A stretch of 15,982 bases of DNA, from assembly GCA_028874675.1 (NCBI GenBank), contig JAPPJA010000025.1, positions 1 through 15,982 on the forward strand. Direction: 5' to 3'. The notes below the pieces were generated by a model. That model had not been told where the DNA came from, did not search any database, and was given only the letters and a program-made list of their open reading frames with translations. Position numbers and translations under genes: made by a program. This document shows, piece after piece, positions 1-7,646 of this stretch (its first letter is position 1; each line of letters begins with the position of its first letter). The stretch comes from Chloroflexota bacterium. Lineage in GTDB: Bacteria; Chloroflexota; Dehalococcoidia; Lucifugimonadales; UBA3495.

Positions 1-1
1 G

Positions 2-820
2 CTACGTCCCGATCCGCACCGGATCTACCGCGTCGCGCACCGAGCGAATGATGGACAGGGCGGTCAGTCGGCCGGTCTTGGGGTTCTCCGAGGGAATGTT
101 CTCGATATGCACCCGCAGCAGGCCGAACTCCCCCTCCACCGTAATGTCGTGGCAGTTGCGGGTCAGTGAATGGTCGGCAACTATCCGGACCATCGTCCGG
201 TCGGCCCCGATTCCCGCCAGGCTCACCGCCGCCGACACGTTCAGGTTCGAGGGAAATCCCCGCACCGCCTCCCTGGCCGGGCCGTAGAAAACTTCCCGCT
301 CTTCGGTAAGCAGCCTGATGGGAACCTCGTTCTCCACCAGGTAGGGCGCGCCCTCCAGGGCCTCGACGGGCTTGCGGGACACCATCTCCACCCGGTCCAC
401 CCGACCCTGGCAGGCCGACTTTATCCCGTCCAGGCCCGCAATGGCCCCCGAAGGAGCGTAGAGACGGCAACCCGTCGCCCGGGCCTGCTCGATAATCTCC
501 GGGTACTCCAGCAGCGCGCCAATGCTGATGACCATGAGGTCCTTTCCCGCCGCAAAGGCCGCCTCTGCCAGGCCGGGAACAACGTGCCCGCCGGCCGTTT
601 CCACCAGCAGCGACGAGCGTTCCACCAGCTCCGGCAACTCCAGGTAGGGCGGCGGGGTATCCAGGGTGGCCAGGAACTCCCGCGCCGTGGCAGACGTGCG
701 GCTGGTAACACCGGCCACGGGTACGCCCAGGGCGCCCGTATCGCCCGCCCGCAGCAGGGCCCGGCCAATGGCTCCGCAACCTACAATCCCTATTGAATCA
801 GTCCCTGCGGCATCAGTCAT
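2..820 (-). CDS. L-aspartate dehydrogenase family protein (NadX-like)
   Basis: This 272-aa protein fits the NAD(P)-dependent L-aspartate dehydrogenase family, which oxidises L-aspartate to iminoaspartate in the cytoplasm. A Rossmann nucleotide-binding motif (GIVGCGAIGRA) sits at residues 11-21. The C-terminal catalytic domain carries the family hallmarks: FPSNLNVSAAVSLAG (189-203), NCHDI with the likely catalytic His224, an EFG turn (231-233) and ENIPSENPKTGRL (240-252). The start at 820 is chosen because GGAGG lies 7 bases upstream on the coding strand; the reading frame stays open to 970, but nothing marks those upstream starts. The stop TAG is at 2-4, so the gene is complete. In the family the enzyme can supply iminoaspartate for NAD synthesis, but no nadA or nadC is visible. 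Here it diverges from a DUF917/hydantoinase operon, which suggests a catabolic or amino-acid-derivative role (inference). Family assignment is firm; the substrate is not. Confidence 0.88.
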   Translation of the reverse strand: MTDAAGTDSIGIVGCGAIGRALLRAGDTGALGVPVAGVTSRTSATAREFLATLDTPPPYLELPELVERSSLLVETAGGHVVPGLAEAAFAAGKDLMVISIGALLEYPEIIEQARATGCRLYAPSGAIAGLDGIKSACQGRVDRVEMVSRKPVEALEGAPYLVENEVPIRLLTEEREVFYGPAREAVRGFPSNLNVSAAVSLAGIGADRTMVRIVADHSLTRNCHDITVEGEFGLLRVHIENIPSENPKTGRLTALSIIRSVRDAVDPVRIGT

Positions 821-922
821 AGCGCTGCCTCCGGCCCCAACTCTACCACACTGCCAGCCCCCGGTTCCCGGGAAGGACTGGTTTGGCGCGGATGGCGCGA
901 TTGCCCTCATATAGCCCCCAGG

Positions 923-951
923 TTGACACCCCCATACCCCCTCAATACACT
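923..951 (+). promoter_or_regulatory. Predicted sigma70-type promoter of the DUF917-hydantoinase operon
   Basis: A perfect -35 hexamer TTGACA (923-928) is followed after 17 bases by TACACT (946-951), which matches four of six -10 positions. Transcription would begin near 958 and run toward the DUF917 gene. Spacing and -35 match are good; the assignment is by sequence only. Confidence 0.5.
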
Positions 952-958
952 GCTGACT

Positions 959-980
959 TACCGGTACCAAAAGACCGGTA
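959..980. promoter_or_regulatory. Inverted repeat, candidate operator
   Basis: TACCGGT (959-965) and ACCGGTA (974-980) form perfect 7-bp arms around an 8-base spacer. The repeat begins exactly where transcription from the promoter at 923-951 would start, a usual position for a repressor operator. The left arm runs into a KpnI-like GGTACC palindrome. No regulator gene sits next to it in the window, so the binding protein is unknown. Confidence 0.42.
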
Positions 981-1122
981 TTCCCATAAGCAACACCGTT
1001 CCGACTCGGGTCAATAGCCGGACGGAGTAAAGGCCTGCTTCCGGATTACGCGGGAATTGCGGGCATATGGGGCGGCGTTCGGAACGCATTCATGAGTTTT
1101 GCGGTCAGGGGCCAGAAGGGAT

Positions 1123-2202
1123 ATGTGGCAGGCTACTGAGGATGTGCTGGAGGCGGTTGCCATAGGCGCCGGAATTCTGGGTACGGGCGGCGGCGGCAAC
1201 CCGTACATCGGGCGGTTGCGGGCGCGGCAGGCAATGCGCCGGTGGGGTCCGGTGAGCGTAATGGCGCCGGAGGAGGTTCCGGAGGATGCCCGGGTAATCT
1301 GCGTGGGCGGTATTGGCGCGCCTACGGTGGGCATTGAGAAGGTGCGGGACCTCCAGTCTTACCATGCCCTGCGCGCCATAGAGGAGTTCACCGGCGAGAA
1401 GGCCACCGCCCTGATCTCCAACGAGATTGGCGGCAGCAACTCGGTGGAAGTAATGATCGCGGCCGCCAAGGCCGGCCTGCCCATCGTGGACGCCGACGGC
1501 ATGGGGCGGGCCTTCCCCGAGTTCCAGATGAAGACCTTCTTCGTGTACGGCGTTCCCTGCTGCCCCATGGCCATTGCCGACGAGAAGGGCAACTCCATCA
1601 TCATCCGGGAGACCATCACCCCGGCCTGGGCCGAACGGCTGGCCCGGGCCGCCACAATTCAGATGGGCTGTGTGGCCTGCTACGCCGTGGCTCCCATGTC
1701 CGCCGAGCAGGTCAGGACCACCGCCGTTCCCAACACCCTGACCCTGGCCCGAGACCTGGGCAACGCCGTAATGCAGGCGCATGACACCGGCGACGACCCG
1801 CTGCAGGCCATACTGGAAACCTGTCCCGGCAGGATTCTATTTTCGGGCAAGGTGGTGGACCTGGACCGCCGCACCACCGGCGGCTTCGCCCGGGGCACGC
1901 TGGCCATCGACGGACTGGACGATTTCGCCAGACAAAGGATGATAATCGACTTCCAGAACGAGAACCTCATAGCCCGGGTGGACGGAGAAATTGTCTGCAC
2001 CGTTCCCGACCTTATCTGCGCGGTGACCACCGACGGGGGCGAACCGGTGACCACGGAACTGATGCGGTACGGCCTGCGGGTGACCATCCTGGGCTTTCCC
2101 GCGCCCGCGCTGTGGACGACACCCAAGGGTCTGCACGAGTCCGGTCCCCGACACTTCGGATACGACTCCGATTACATACCCCTTCAGGTGGCGGCGGACT
2201 GA
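1123..2202 (+). CDS. DUF917 family protein (possible S-methyl-thiohydantoin desulfurase type)
   Basis: This 359-aa protein fits the DUF917 family. Its N-terminus carries the typical ILGTGGGGNPYIGRL stretch (residues 18-32), followed by GGIGAPTVGIEK and NEIGGSNS segments that recur in the family. I recall the family being renamed for an S-methyl-thiohydantoin desulfurase; whether that activity applies here is uncertain. The ATG at 1123 is preferred over an upstream TTG at 1099 because family members usually begin about 15-20 residues before the glycine-rich motif and an AAGGGA stretch lies just before it, though that spacing is short. Its stop codon is one base from the start of the hydantoinase gene, so the two are almost certainly translated from one mRNA. 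DUF917 genes next to hydantoinase/oxoprolinase genes are a known recurring pair. Likely cytoplasmic; no signal peptide or membrane segment. Confidence 0.82.
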   Translation: MWQATEDVLEAVAIGAGILGTGGGGNPYIGRLRARQAMRRWGPVSVMAPEEVPEDARVICVGGIGAPTVGIEKVRDLQSYHALRAIEEFTGEKATALISNEIGGSNSVEVMIAAAKAGLPIVDADGMGRAFPEFQMKTFFVYGVPCCPMAIADEKGNSIIIRETITPAWAERLARAATIQMGCVACYAVAPMSAEQVRTTAVPNTLTLARDLGNAVMQAHDTGDDPLQAILETCPGRILFSGKVVDLDRRTTGGFARGTLAIDGLDDFARQRMIIDFQNENLIARVDGEIVCTVPDLICAVTTDGGEPVTTELMRYGLRVTILGFPAPALWTTPKGLHESGPRHFGYDSDYIPLQVAAD

Positions 2203-2203
2203 T

Positions 2204-3751
2204 ATGTTCATTGGCGTTGACGTGGGGGGTACCAACACCGATGCCGTCCTGATGGACGGCAGTCAACTGGTCGGCGCGGCCAAGGCGCCAACCACCGGCG
2301 ACGTCACATCGGGCATCGTTGACTCGGTAACCGAACTGCTCAGGCAGTATCCAACCCACACCACCGACGCGGTGATGGTCGGCACTACCCACTTTACCAA
2401 CGCCCTGCTGGAACGAAGAGAGCTCTCGCCCACGGCGGCGCTGCGGCTATGCCTGCCGGCAACCCAGCTGCTGCCGCCACTGGTGGACTGGCCGGATGAA
2501 CTGAAGCAGGCCATTGGGGGCCTCACCTACGTGGTGGGCGGCGGCAACGAGTTCGACGGACGGGAAATCTCATCGCTGGACCGGGCGGAACTGCGGGCGG
2601 CGGCAAGGGATATGGTCCGCCGGGGAGTACGGGCCGTGGCCGTCTGCGGAGTATTTTCCCCGGTTGACCCGGCCCACGAGAACGAAGCGGCTGCCCTCAT
2701 ACGAGAGGAAGCGCCGGACTTGCGGGTGTGCCTCTCCCACGAGAACGGGCGCATGGGCCTGCTGGAGCGGGAGAATGCCGCCGCCCTGAACGCCTGCCTG
2801 GGCGAGGTGGCGCACCGGACAGTCCGGGGCATTGCCGAGGCTTTGAAGCGGCTGGGCATTGACGCGCCCCTCTTTATGAGCCAGAACGACGGCACACTGA
2901 TGGATACGGACTTTGCGGCGCGCTTTCCCGTGCTGACCGTCTCATCGGGTCCCACCAACAGCATGCGGGGCGCGGCCTACCTGTCGGGCATCACCGACGG
3001 CATCGTGGTGGACGTGGGGGGCACCTCCACCGACGTGGGCGCGCTGGTGAAGGGATTTCCCCGGGAGTCGGCGGTGGCCGTCCAACTGGCTGGCGTCCGG
3101 ACCAACTTCCGAATACCAGACATGGTTTCAATAGCCCTGGGAGGAGGCACCGTGGTAACGCCCGAACCCTGGAGGATGGGGCCGGAGAGTGTGGGGTACC
3201 GGCTGACGGCGGAGGCGCGGGTCTTCGGCGGGGACGTTCTGACCACCACCGACCTGGCAGTCGCCGACGGACGGGCCAGTATTGGAGACCCCCAGCGGGT
3301 GGCGGGACTGGACCCATCAATGGTGGAGCGGGCCATGGGTGAAATCCAGGCCAGGGTGGAGACCGCGGTGGACCGGGTGAAACTCAGCGGCGAAGACGCG
3401 CCGGTGGTACTGGTAGGCGGCGGCAGCATTCTGCTGGGGGACGCGCTGGCGGGAGCTTCCCAGGCGCTTCGGCCGGAACACGCCGGAGTGGCCAATGCCA
3501 TCGGGGCTGCCATTGCCCAGGTGGGCGGGCAAATGGAACGGGTCTATTCGCTGGAGTCGGAAGGCCGCGCGGAGGCCATCGCCGACTGCTCGGCGGGGGC
3601 GGTACAAAGAGCCGTGGCAGCCGGAGCGGACCCTTCAACCGTTGAAGTGGTGGACGTGGAGGAGGTCCCCCTTACCTACATCCCCAGCAACGCTACCCTG
3701 GTAAGGGTGCGGGCCGTGGGAGACCTGGCGCTCTCTGGCGCCGGTAAGTAG
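2204..3751 (+). CDS. Hydantoinase/oxoprolinase family protein (HyuA-type, short form)
   Basis: This 515-aa protein belongs to the ATP-dependent hydantoinase A / 5-oxoprolinase family, whose members open cyclic amides (hydantoins, oxoproline) with ATP hydrolysis. The actin-like ATP-binding motifs are visible: phosphate-1 motif GVDVGGTNTDAV at residues 4-15, phosphate-2 motif VVDVGGTSTDVGAL near 267-280, and an adenosine-type VLVGGGSILLG motif near 402-412. It is shorter than classical HyuA subunits (about 680-700 aa) and no HyuB-like second subunit follows, which matches the short form found beside DUF917 genes. The ATG lies one base after the DUF917 stop, so the genes are translationally coupled. 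It ends 22 bases from the convergent large gene on the other strand, without a recognisable terminator. The substrate is unknown. Confidence 0.88.
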   Translation: MFIGVDVGGTNTDAVLMDGSQLVGAAKAPTTGDVTSGIVDSVTELLRQYPTHTTDAVMVGTTHFTNALLERRELSPTAALRLCLPATQLLPPLVDWPDELKQAIGGLTYVVGGGNEFDGREISSLDRAELRAAARDMVRRGVRAVAVCGVFSPVDPAHENEAAALIREEAPDLRVCLSHENGRMGLLERENAAALNACLGEVAHRTVRGIAEALKRLGIDAPLFMSQNDGTLMDTDFAARFPVLTVSSGPTNSMRGAAYLSGITDGIVVDVGGTSTDVGALVKGFPRESAVAVQLAGVRTNFRIPDMVSIALGGGTVVTPEPWRMGPESVGYRLTAEARVFGGDVLTTTDLAVADGRASIGDPQRVAGLDPSMVERAMGEIQARVETAVDRVKLSGEDAPVVLVGGGSILLGDALAGASQALRPEHAGVANAIGAAIAQVGGQMERVYSLESEGRAEAIADCSAGAVQRAVAAGADPSTVEVVDVEEVPLTYIPSNATLVRVRAVGDLALSGAGK

Positions 3752-3773
3752 CCCAGCCACGTAGGGGCAGGAA

Positions 3774-6065
3774 TTACAACCGGTGTAAGGGTTGGCGTCT
3801 CCGAGGATAGGTCCAGGGTCGGCGCCGGCCGGTGAAGGTTCCGGAAAGACCTGGCGGGAGGCCGGTCGGGCAGGCGGCGGAGGTGCGCTGATGCTGGCCG
3901 ATGTAGCCAATGACCACCTTCTGCAGCTGACGGTCCCAGTCGAAGGCAATGCGGATAGTGCGGCGGGGGTCGAAGCTGTTGCCCTTGCCAATGTGCTCGC
4001 CCAGCCAGATCCGCCGTCCGTCAACCCAGGTGCTGTAGGAATCCCTGAACTGGGTCATGGTATTCTCGTGCTGGCTGGTCTTGTACCACATGCCGCAGGC
4101 GGAGCGGCAGGCCTCGTCCATGTCGCCGATGGGGTTTCGACCCAGGTGCGAGGTGAAGTAATCGGTGGCCAGCCAGCGCAAGGCGTTCCAAACCTGCTCC
4201 GGCCACTTAAAGGAACTTTCATCCGCATTCGATTCGGCGTTAAGCTGGAACAGCAACTGGCCCGGGTAACGCTCCCTGGCCAGGGCCACCGCCGCGCCGA
4301 CTGAATCCAGCTCGGGAGTATCCTCGGTCTCTCCGGGGTTGTCCCGGTATGCTACCGCCCAGCGCAGGTTTTCCTCCTGGCTGCGACTCTCGTACAGCCG
4401 GCGCTCCAGGGCTTTAACCTGCTCCTTGAGTCCCGCGTTCTCATGCTCCAAGTCATCGGTCTCCTGCTCCAGGTCCTGGAGGGACAGCAGCAGCAGAATA
4501 TGGCCATCGATGTCGCAGGCCGGCGCCGGGGTTTCCTGGTCCAGGCTGCCGGGGGCTTCCGTATCTCCCTTTTCGCCGTTCTCATTCCTGCTATTTATTT
4601 CAGTGGCGGCGGCGGATTCCGCCTGGACACTGGAAATGGCGCTACACACGGGCTCCGTATCGGCTTGGCCGGTCTTAAGTTCGTCGTCCGATTCCTCAGG
4701 GTCTTCAAAGATGCGCTGCAAGAGGCCAGCTGAGTCCAGGATTTGCGGTACTAGATCCGCCCGCCGGGTTACTCGGGCCATTTCGTCAGAGACTACCGGG
4801 GCCCTGTCGTGGATGGGCGCGTATTGGGCAAGCAGTTCCCGTAGCTTTACTGCTTGGAATTGAAGCTCTAAGCAGGTGTAAGCTGGAGCAAGGTTTTTGA
4901 CTGACCAGGCCGATGGTTCACATTGGAAGAATACCAGCAGGTTAGAATATTCCGACTGGATTTCTTCAAGAAGAGCATCCACCGAGGACGCCATAGCTCT
5001 CTGCGTCTGCTTGGTATCGGTAATACCGGAGAGTGATCTGGCAAAGCTTGGTATGACATTTTCCCATTCGGGCGCAGAAAATGGCAGGTTCCACAGGGTT
5101 GACAAGGTAGAAGATAGAACCTCCCCAATCTCGGAGCTACTCCACAACTCGTCAGGATCCTCTAGATCCAGTTCTTCTTCACCATCGTCCTCTAGGTCAA
5201 ATTCATTACTTTCGAGGTTGTCCGCCACCGCCTTGCCCGAAAGAAGTTGCAACATCAGCATCACCGCATTCGGGTCGTAGTCCGGCAGTTTGTCCACACA
5301 GTCCAACAGTGCTTCAATTACTGTAGAACTCTCGTATTCGACCTCTAACGGTTCTGTTAAGACGTGGGGTGCCCGAACTGGAATGTCCAGTAGCTGTAGC
5401 TCTGCCGTCACTGACTGGGCCAGCTCTTGCTGTGTCTCGTACCAGGCACGCAATATTGGCGCAGCCATTCGATGAGATGACTGCACCAATTCGCTCACCC
5501 GCCGCAGGATGACGGGCGTGGGAGCTAAACGGGCATTGCGGAACCCATCTACTTTCCTTATGTGGCTGTCTATGGCCTGGTTAAGGACATCGCGGATACG
5601 GCCTGGTAGTTCTCCCCGTGACTCCAGGGCCACTTTTACGGCCTCTTCCAGAATGTCGTCTTCCAGCATTGCAAACAAAACAGTCAATGGTAATTCCCTG
5701 AACTTTTCGTCGGAATTGCCCTTATGGTCCATCATTTCCAATTCCCGATCCTCTCGTGCTTTTGCCGCGCGTTTTTGCCAAGAAATACGCTCGCCTTTAG
5801 AGATTATCTTGGTCAGTTCGTCCTTGTCCCACAGGTTCGGGAAATTAATCCTGATAGGCCGGTCGGTGTGCGGCCGAGCCATATCTCTAGATATGAGTCC
5901 CGCTTTCTCCAAATGCTTGATGTGGTAACGGACACCGGATCGAGAGCAGCCTAGGTAATCAGCCAGATTCTGCAGGGAGTACCAGCACTCACCTTTCGCG
6001 TCTGCCTTATCCCGAACCGCGAGGTAGATGCTCAGGGTCTTATTGAAGTCGGGCGGTGCGGGCAT
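3774..6065 (-). CDS. Large unrecognised protein: N-terminal winged HTH, coiled coil, separate C-terminal domain
   Basis: I do not recognise this 763-aa protein as a named family. Residues 8-75 look like a winged helix-turn-helix: YSLQNLADYLGCSRSGVRYH is a classic recognition-helix region, followed by HLEKAGLISRD and a wing. Residues 85-455 are mostly helical, with an acidic patch at 287-307 (DLEDDGEEELDLEDPDELW). A linker rich in Glu, Ser and Pro (456-520) precedes a heptad-like coiled coil (522-568, LQDLEQETDDLEHENAGLKE). Residues 588-730 form a distinct domain ending in FDPRRTIRIAFDWD and KVVIGYIGQHQRT, a pattern I associate with uncharacterised C-terminal domains of accessory genes and perhaps a RelE-like fold (weak). 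The last about 30 residues are basic and low in complexity. The start is supported by TTGAGG five bases upstream. Likely a DNA-binding protein from an accessory element; autoregulation is suggested by the repeat cluster at 6110-6197. Confidence 0.75.
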   Translation of the reverse strand: MPAPPDFNKTLSIYLAVRDKADAKGECWYSLQNLADYLGCSRSGVRYHIKHLEKAGLISRDMARPHTDRPIRINFPNLWDKDELTKIISKGERISWQKRAAKAREDRELEMMDHKGNSDEKFRELPLTVLFAMLEDDILEEAVKVALESRGELPGRIRDVLNQAIDSHIRKVDGFRNARLAPTPVILRRVSELVQSSHRMAAPILRAWYETQQELAQSVTAELQLLDIPVRAPHVLTEPLEVEYESSTVIEALLDCVDKLPDYDPNAVMLMLQLLSGKAVADNLESNEFDLEDDGEEELDLEDPDELWSSSEIGEVLSSTLSTLWNLPFSAPEWENVIPSFARSLSGITDTKQTQRAMASSVDALLEEIQSEYSNLLVFFQCEPSAWSVKNLAPAYTCLELQFQAVKLRELLAQYAPIHDRAPVVSDEMARVTRRADLVPQILDSAGLLQRIFEDPEESDDELKTGQADTEPVCSAISSVQAESAAATEINSRNENGEKGDTEAPGSLDQETPAPACDIDGHILLLLSLQDLEQETDDLEHENAGLKEQVKALERRLYESRSQEENLRWAVAYRDNPGETEDTPELDSVGAAVALARERYPGQLLFQLNAESNADESSFKWPEQVWNALRWLATDYFTSHLGRNPIGDMDEACRSACGMWYKTSQHENTMTQFRDSYSTWVDGRRIWLGEHIGKGNSFDPRRTIRIAFDWDRQLQKVVIGYIGQHQRTSAACPTGLPPGLSGTFTGRRRPWTYPRRRQPLHRL

Positions 6066-6109
6066 AAATCCTCAAGTACTTTAGCTCGACTCTGGTTTGG
6101 ATGAGGGGG

Positions 6110-6140
6110 TTATAGCACACTTTTGTCGATTGTGCTATAA
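6110..6140. promoter_or_regulatory. Perfect 10-bp inverted repeat upstream of the HTH gene, candidate operator
   Basis: TTATAGCACA (6110-6119) and TGTGCTATAA (6131-6140) are perfect inverted arms with an 11-base spacer, centred about 60 bases upstream of the ATG of the 763-aa winged-helix gene. The 21-bp centre-to-centre spacing corresponds to two helical turns, as expected for a dimer. On the minus strand the left arm contains TATAAC, which could serve as a -10 element, so binding would block transcription. Binding by the adjacent HTH protein is inference. Confidence 0.55.
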
Positions 6141-6178
6141 ACATTGGATCTAAAGATCTCCAAACAGAGGTAGTAGAG

Positions 6179-6197
6179 TAGCACAATGGCACAATGG
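6179..6197. repeat. Tandem GCACAATG repeats, extra copies of the operator half-site
   Basis: GCACAATG occurs twice head to tail (6181-6188 and 6189-6196). The first copy lies within TAGCACAAT (6179-6187), identical to the reverse complement of 6129-6137 in the right arm of the nearby inverted repeat. This gives three to four related half-sites in about 90 bases between the HTH gene and the 3' end of the ammonium transporter gene. Confidence 0.5.
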
Positions 6198-6254
6198 GCT
6201 ATTCCTATGCGCTTTCACCCGCCCGATCTGACAGGTGATAGGTAGGTTGTACCC

Positions 6255-7646
6255 CTAATCCTCGTCCATGTCGGGCATCAGGACGAACTCGGGGTAGGAC
6301 TCCATACGGAGTTCACCGGCGTCCTGGCCCAGGCGTTCCACGTCGTAGGAGACGCGGGTCTTGATGGTGATTTCCATCAACTGCCAGAGCCCCCAGGAAA
6401 CGGAGAACACGAAGGCTCCGATAGACAGGATGCCCAGGGCCTGGATGTGGATGGGCGCGCCCCCGGTGATGCTCACGGCCAGGGTCCCCCAGATTCCGGC
6501 GAACAGGTGGGCCGGCACCGCGCCAACCACGTCGTCCAGCTTCACCTTTTCCAGCAGCTTCAGGCCCAGAACCACAACCAGGCCTCCTACGGCCCCGATT
6601 ATTACCGCCCAGTAGTGCTCGGTAATGTCGGGACGGGCAGTAATGGAGACCAGGCCGGCAATGGCGCCATTGAGAATGGCAAAGAGGTCGATGCGGCCCA
6701 ACAGCGGGCGGGACACCAGCAGGGCAACCACCACGCCGGCCGCCGCCGCCAGGTTGGTGTTGACGATAACGATGCTCATGGCAACGGCGTCCTTGACGCT
6801 GGCAATGCCCAGCTGAGAGCCCCCGTTGAACCCGATCCAGCCAAACCAGAGAATGAACACTCCCAGGGTGACCACCAGGATGTTGGACGGGGGCGTCGCC
6901 CGTACCGAACCGTCGGCGCGGAACTTGCCCAGCCGCGGTCCCACCACCAGCATGCCGGCCAGGGCGGCCCAACCGCCGGTACTGTGGACTATGGTGGAGC
7001 CGGCGAAGTCGGAGAACCCCAGTTCGCTGAGCCAGCCGCCGCCCCAGGTCCAGGCGCCGACGACAGGATAGATGATGCCCGTCAGGACCAGTGTGAAGAG
7101 CAGGAAGGACCACATCTTGACGCGTTCGGCCAGGGCTCCGGAAACAATGGACGCCGCCGTGGCCACGAAGACCATCTGGAAAAACCAGTCGGACATGGAT
7201 GCGTAGCCGGCGCCGTTGGCCAGCACGCTGGCAGCGGCCGAGTCGTCTCCCCCAAGCAGGGCCACCTCATCGCCGGTGGGCCCGTACATGAACCCGGGCA
7301 TGCCGATGACCTGCATTACGTCGGTGTACATGAGGTTGTACCCGATGAAGAAGTAGGCCAGGGCGGCTATGGAGTAGAGGCCGATGTTCTTGAGACAGAT
7401 CATACTGGCGTTCTTGGTGCGCACCGACCCGGACTCGAGCATGGTGAAACCGGCGCACATCCACATTACCAGCGCGCCCCATATAAGGAAGGAGAAGGTG
7501 TTGAACACGAAGGCAGCGTCATCGTCCACGCCGGCGGCGTAGGCAACCGACGGCCGGACAAGCAGGAGGGCCACCGTGGCAATGCCGGTGGCGGCGGCAA
7601 TTACGGCGAGACGCGGAGCGGGAAGGGAGTCAAGAAGTCTGAACAT
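6255..7646 (-). CDS. amt: Ammonium transporter (Amt family)
   Basis: This 463-aa integral membrane protein is an Amt-family ammonium channel that takes up ammonium across the cytoplasmic membrane. Residues 1-38 look like a signal peptide (ending SVAYAAG), then about eleven membrane helices follow. Family motifs are GFTMLESGSVRTKNA (66-80), GALAERVKMWSF (170-181), DFAGSTIVHSTGGWAAL (213-229) and AHLFAGIWGTLAV (379-391). His221 and His380 fit the paired pore histidines. The start at 7646 is set by AAAGGAGAG a few bases upstream; the frame continues to 7832 but that part has no ribosome binding site or family similarity. A short cytoplasmic tail (YDVERLGQDAGELRMESYPE) ends the protein. No glnK/PII gene sits beside it in the window. 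A long leader with hairpins precedes it. Confidence 0.95.
   Translation of the reverse strand: MFRLLDSLPAPRLAVIAAATGIATVALLLVRPSVAYAAGVDDDAAFVFNTFSFLIWGALVMWMCAGFTMLESGSVRTKNASMICLKNIGLYSIAALAYFFIGYNLMYTDVMQVIGMPGFMYGPTGDEVALLGGDDSAAASVLANGAGYASMSDWFFQMVFVATAASIVSGALAERVKMWSFLLFTLVLTGIIYPVVGAWTWGGGWLSELGFSDFAGSTIVHSTGGWAALAGMLVVGPRLGKFRADGSVRATPPSNILVVTLGVFILWFGWIGFNGGSQLGIASVKDAVAMSIVIVNTNLAAAAGVVVALLVSRPLLGRIDLFAILNGAIAGLVSITARPDITEHYWAVIIGAVGGLVVVLGLKLLEKVKLDDVVGAVPAHLFAGIWGTLAVSITGGAPIHIQALGILSIGAFVFSVSWGLWQLMEITIKTRVSYDVERLGQDAGELRMESYPEFVLMPDMDED

Larger units (their letters stand above)
821..1122. other. Divergent intergenic region with no gene
   Basis: About 300 bases separate the divergent aspartate-dehydrogenase-like gene and the DUF917 operon. 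I see no convincing coding frame here. It holds the ribosome binding site of the minus-strand gene at its left edge, a plus-strand promoter candidate (923-951) and an inverted repeat (959-980). The remaining stretch up to 1122 would be a leader of roughly 165 nt for the plus-strand operon; no obvious riboswitch fold was recognised in it. Confidence 0.6.

Noticed and set aside
170..796. A 208-codon plus-strand frame across the aspartate-dehydrogenase-like gene
   Set aside because: Arg/Gly/Gln-rich shadow of a well-supported minus-strand gene.
6186..6245. A 19-codon plus-strand frame beginning MAQWAIP
   Set aside because: Too short, no good ribosome binding site, and it overlaps the repeat cluster that better explains the sequence.
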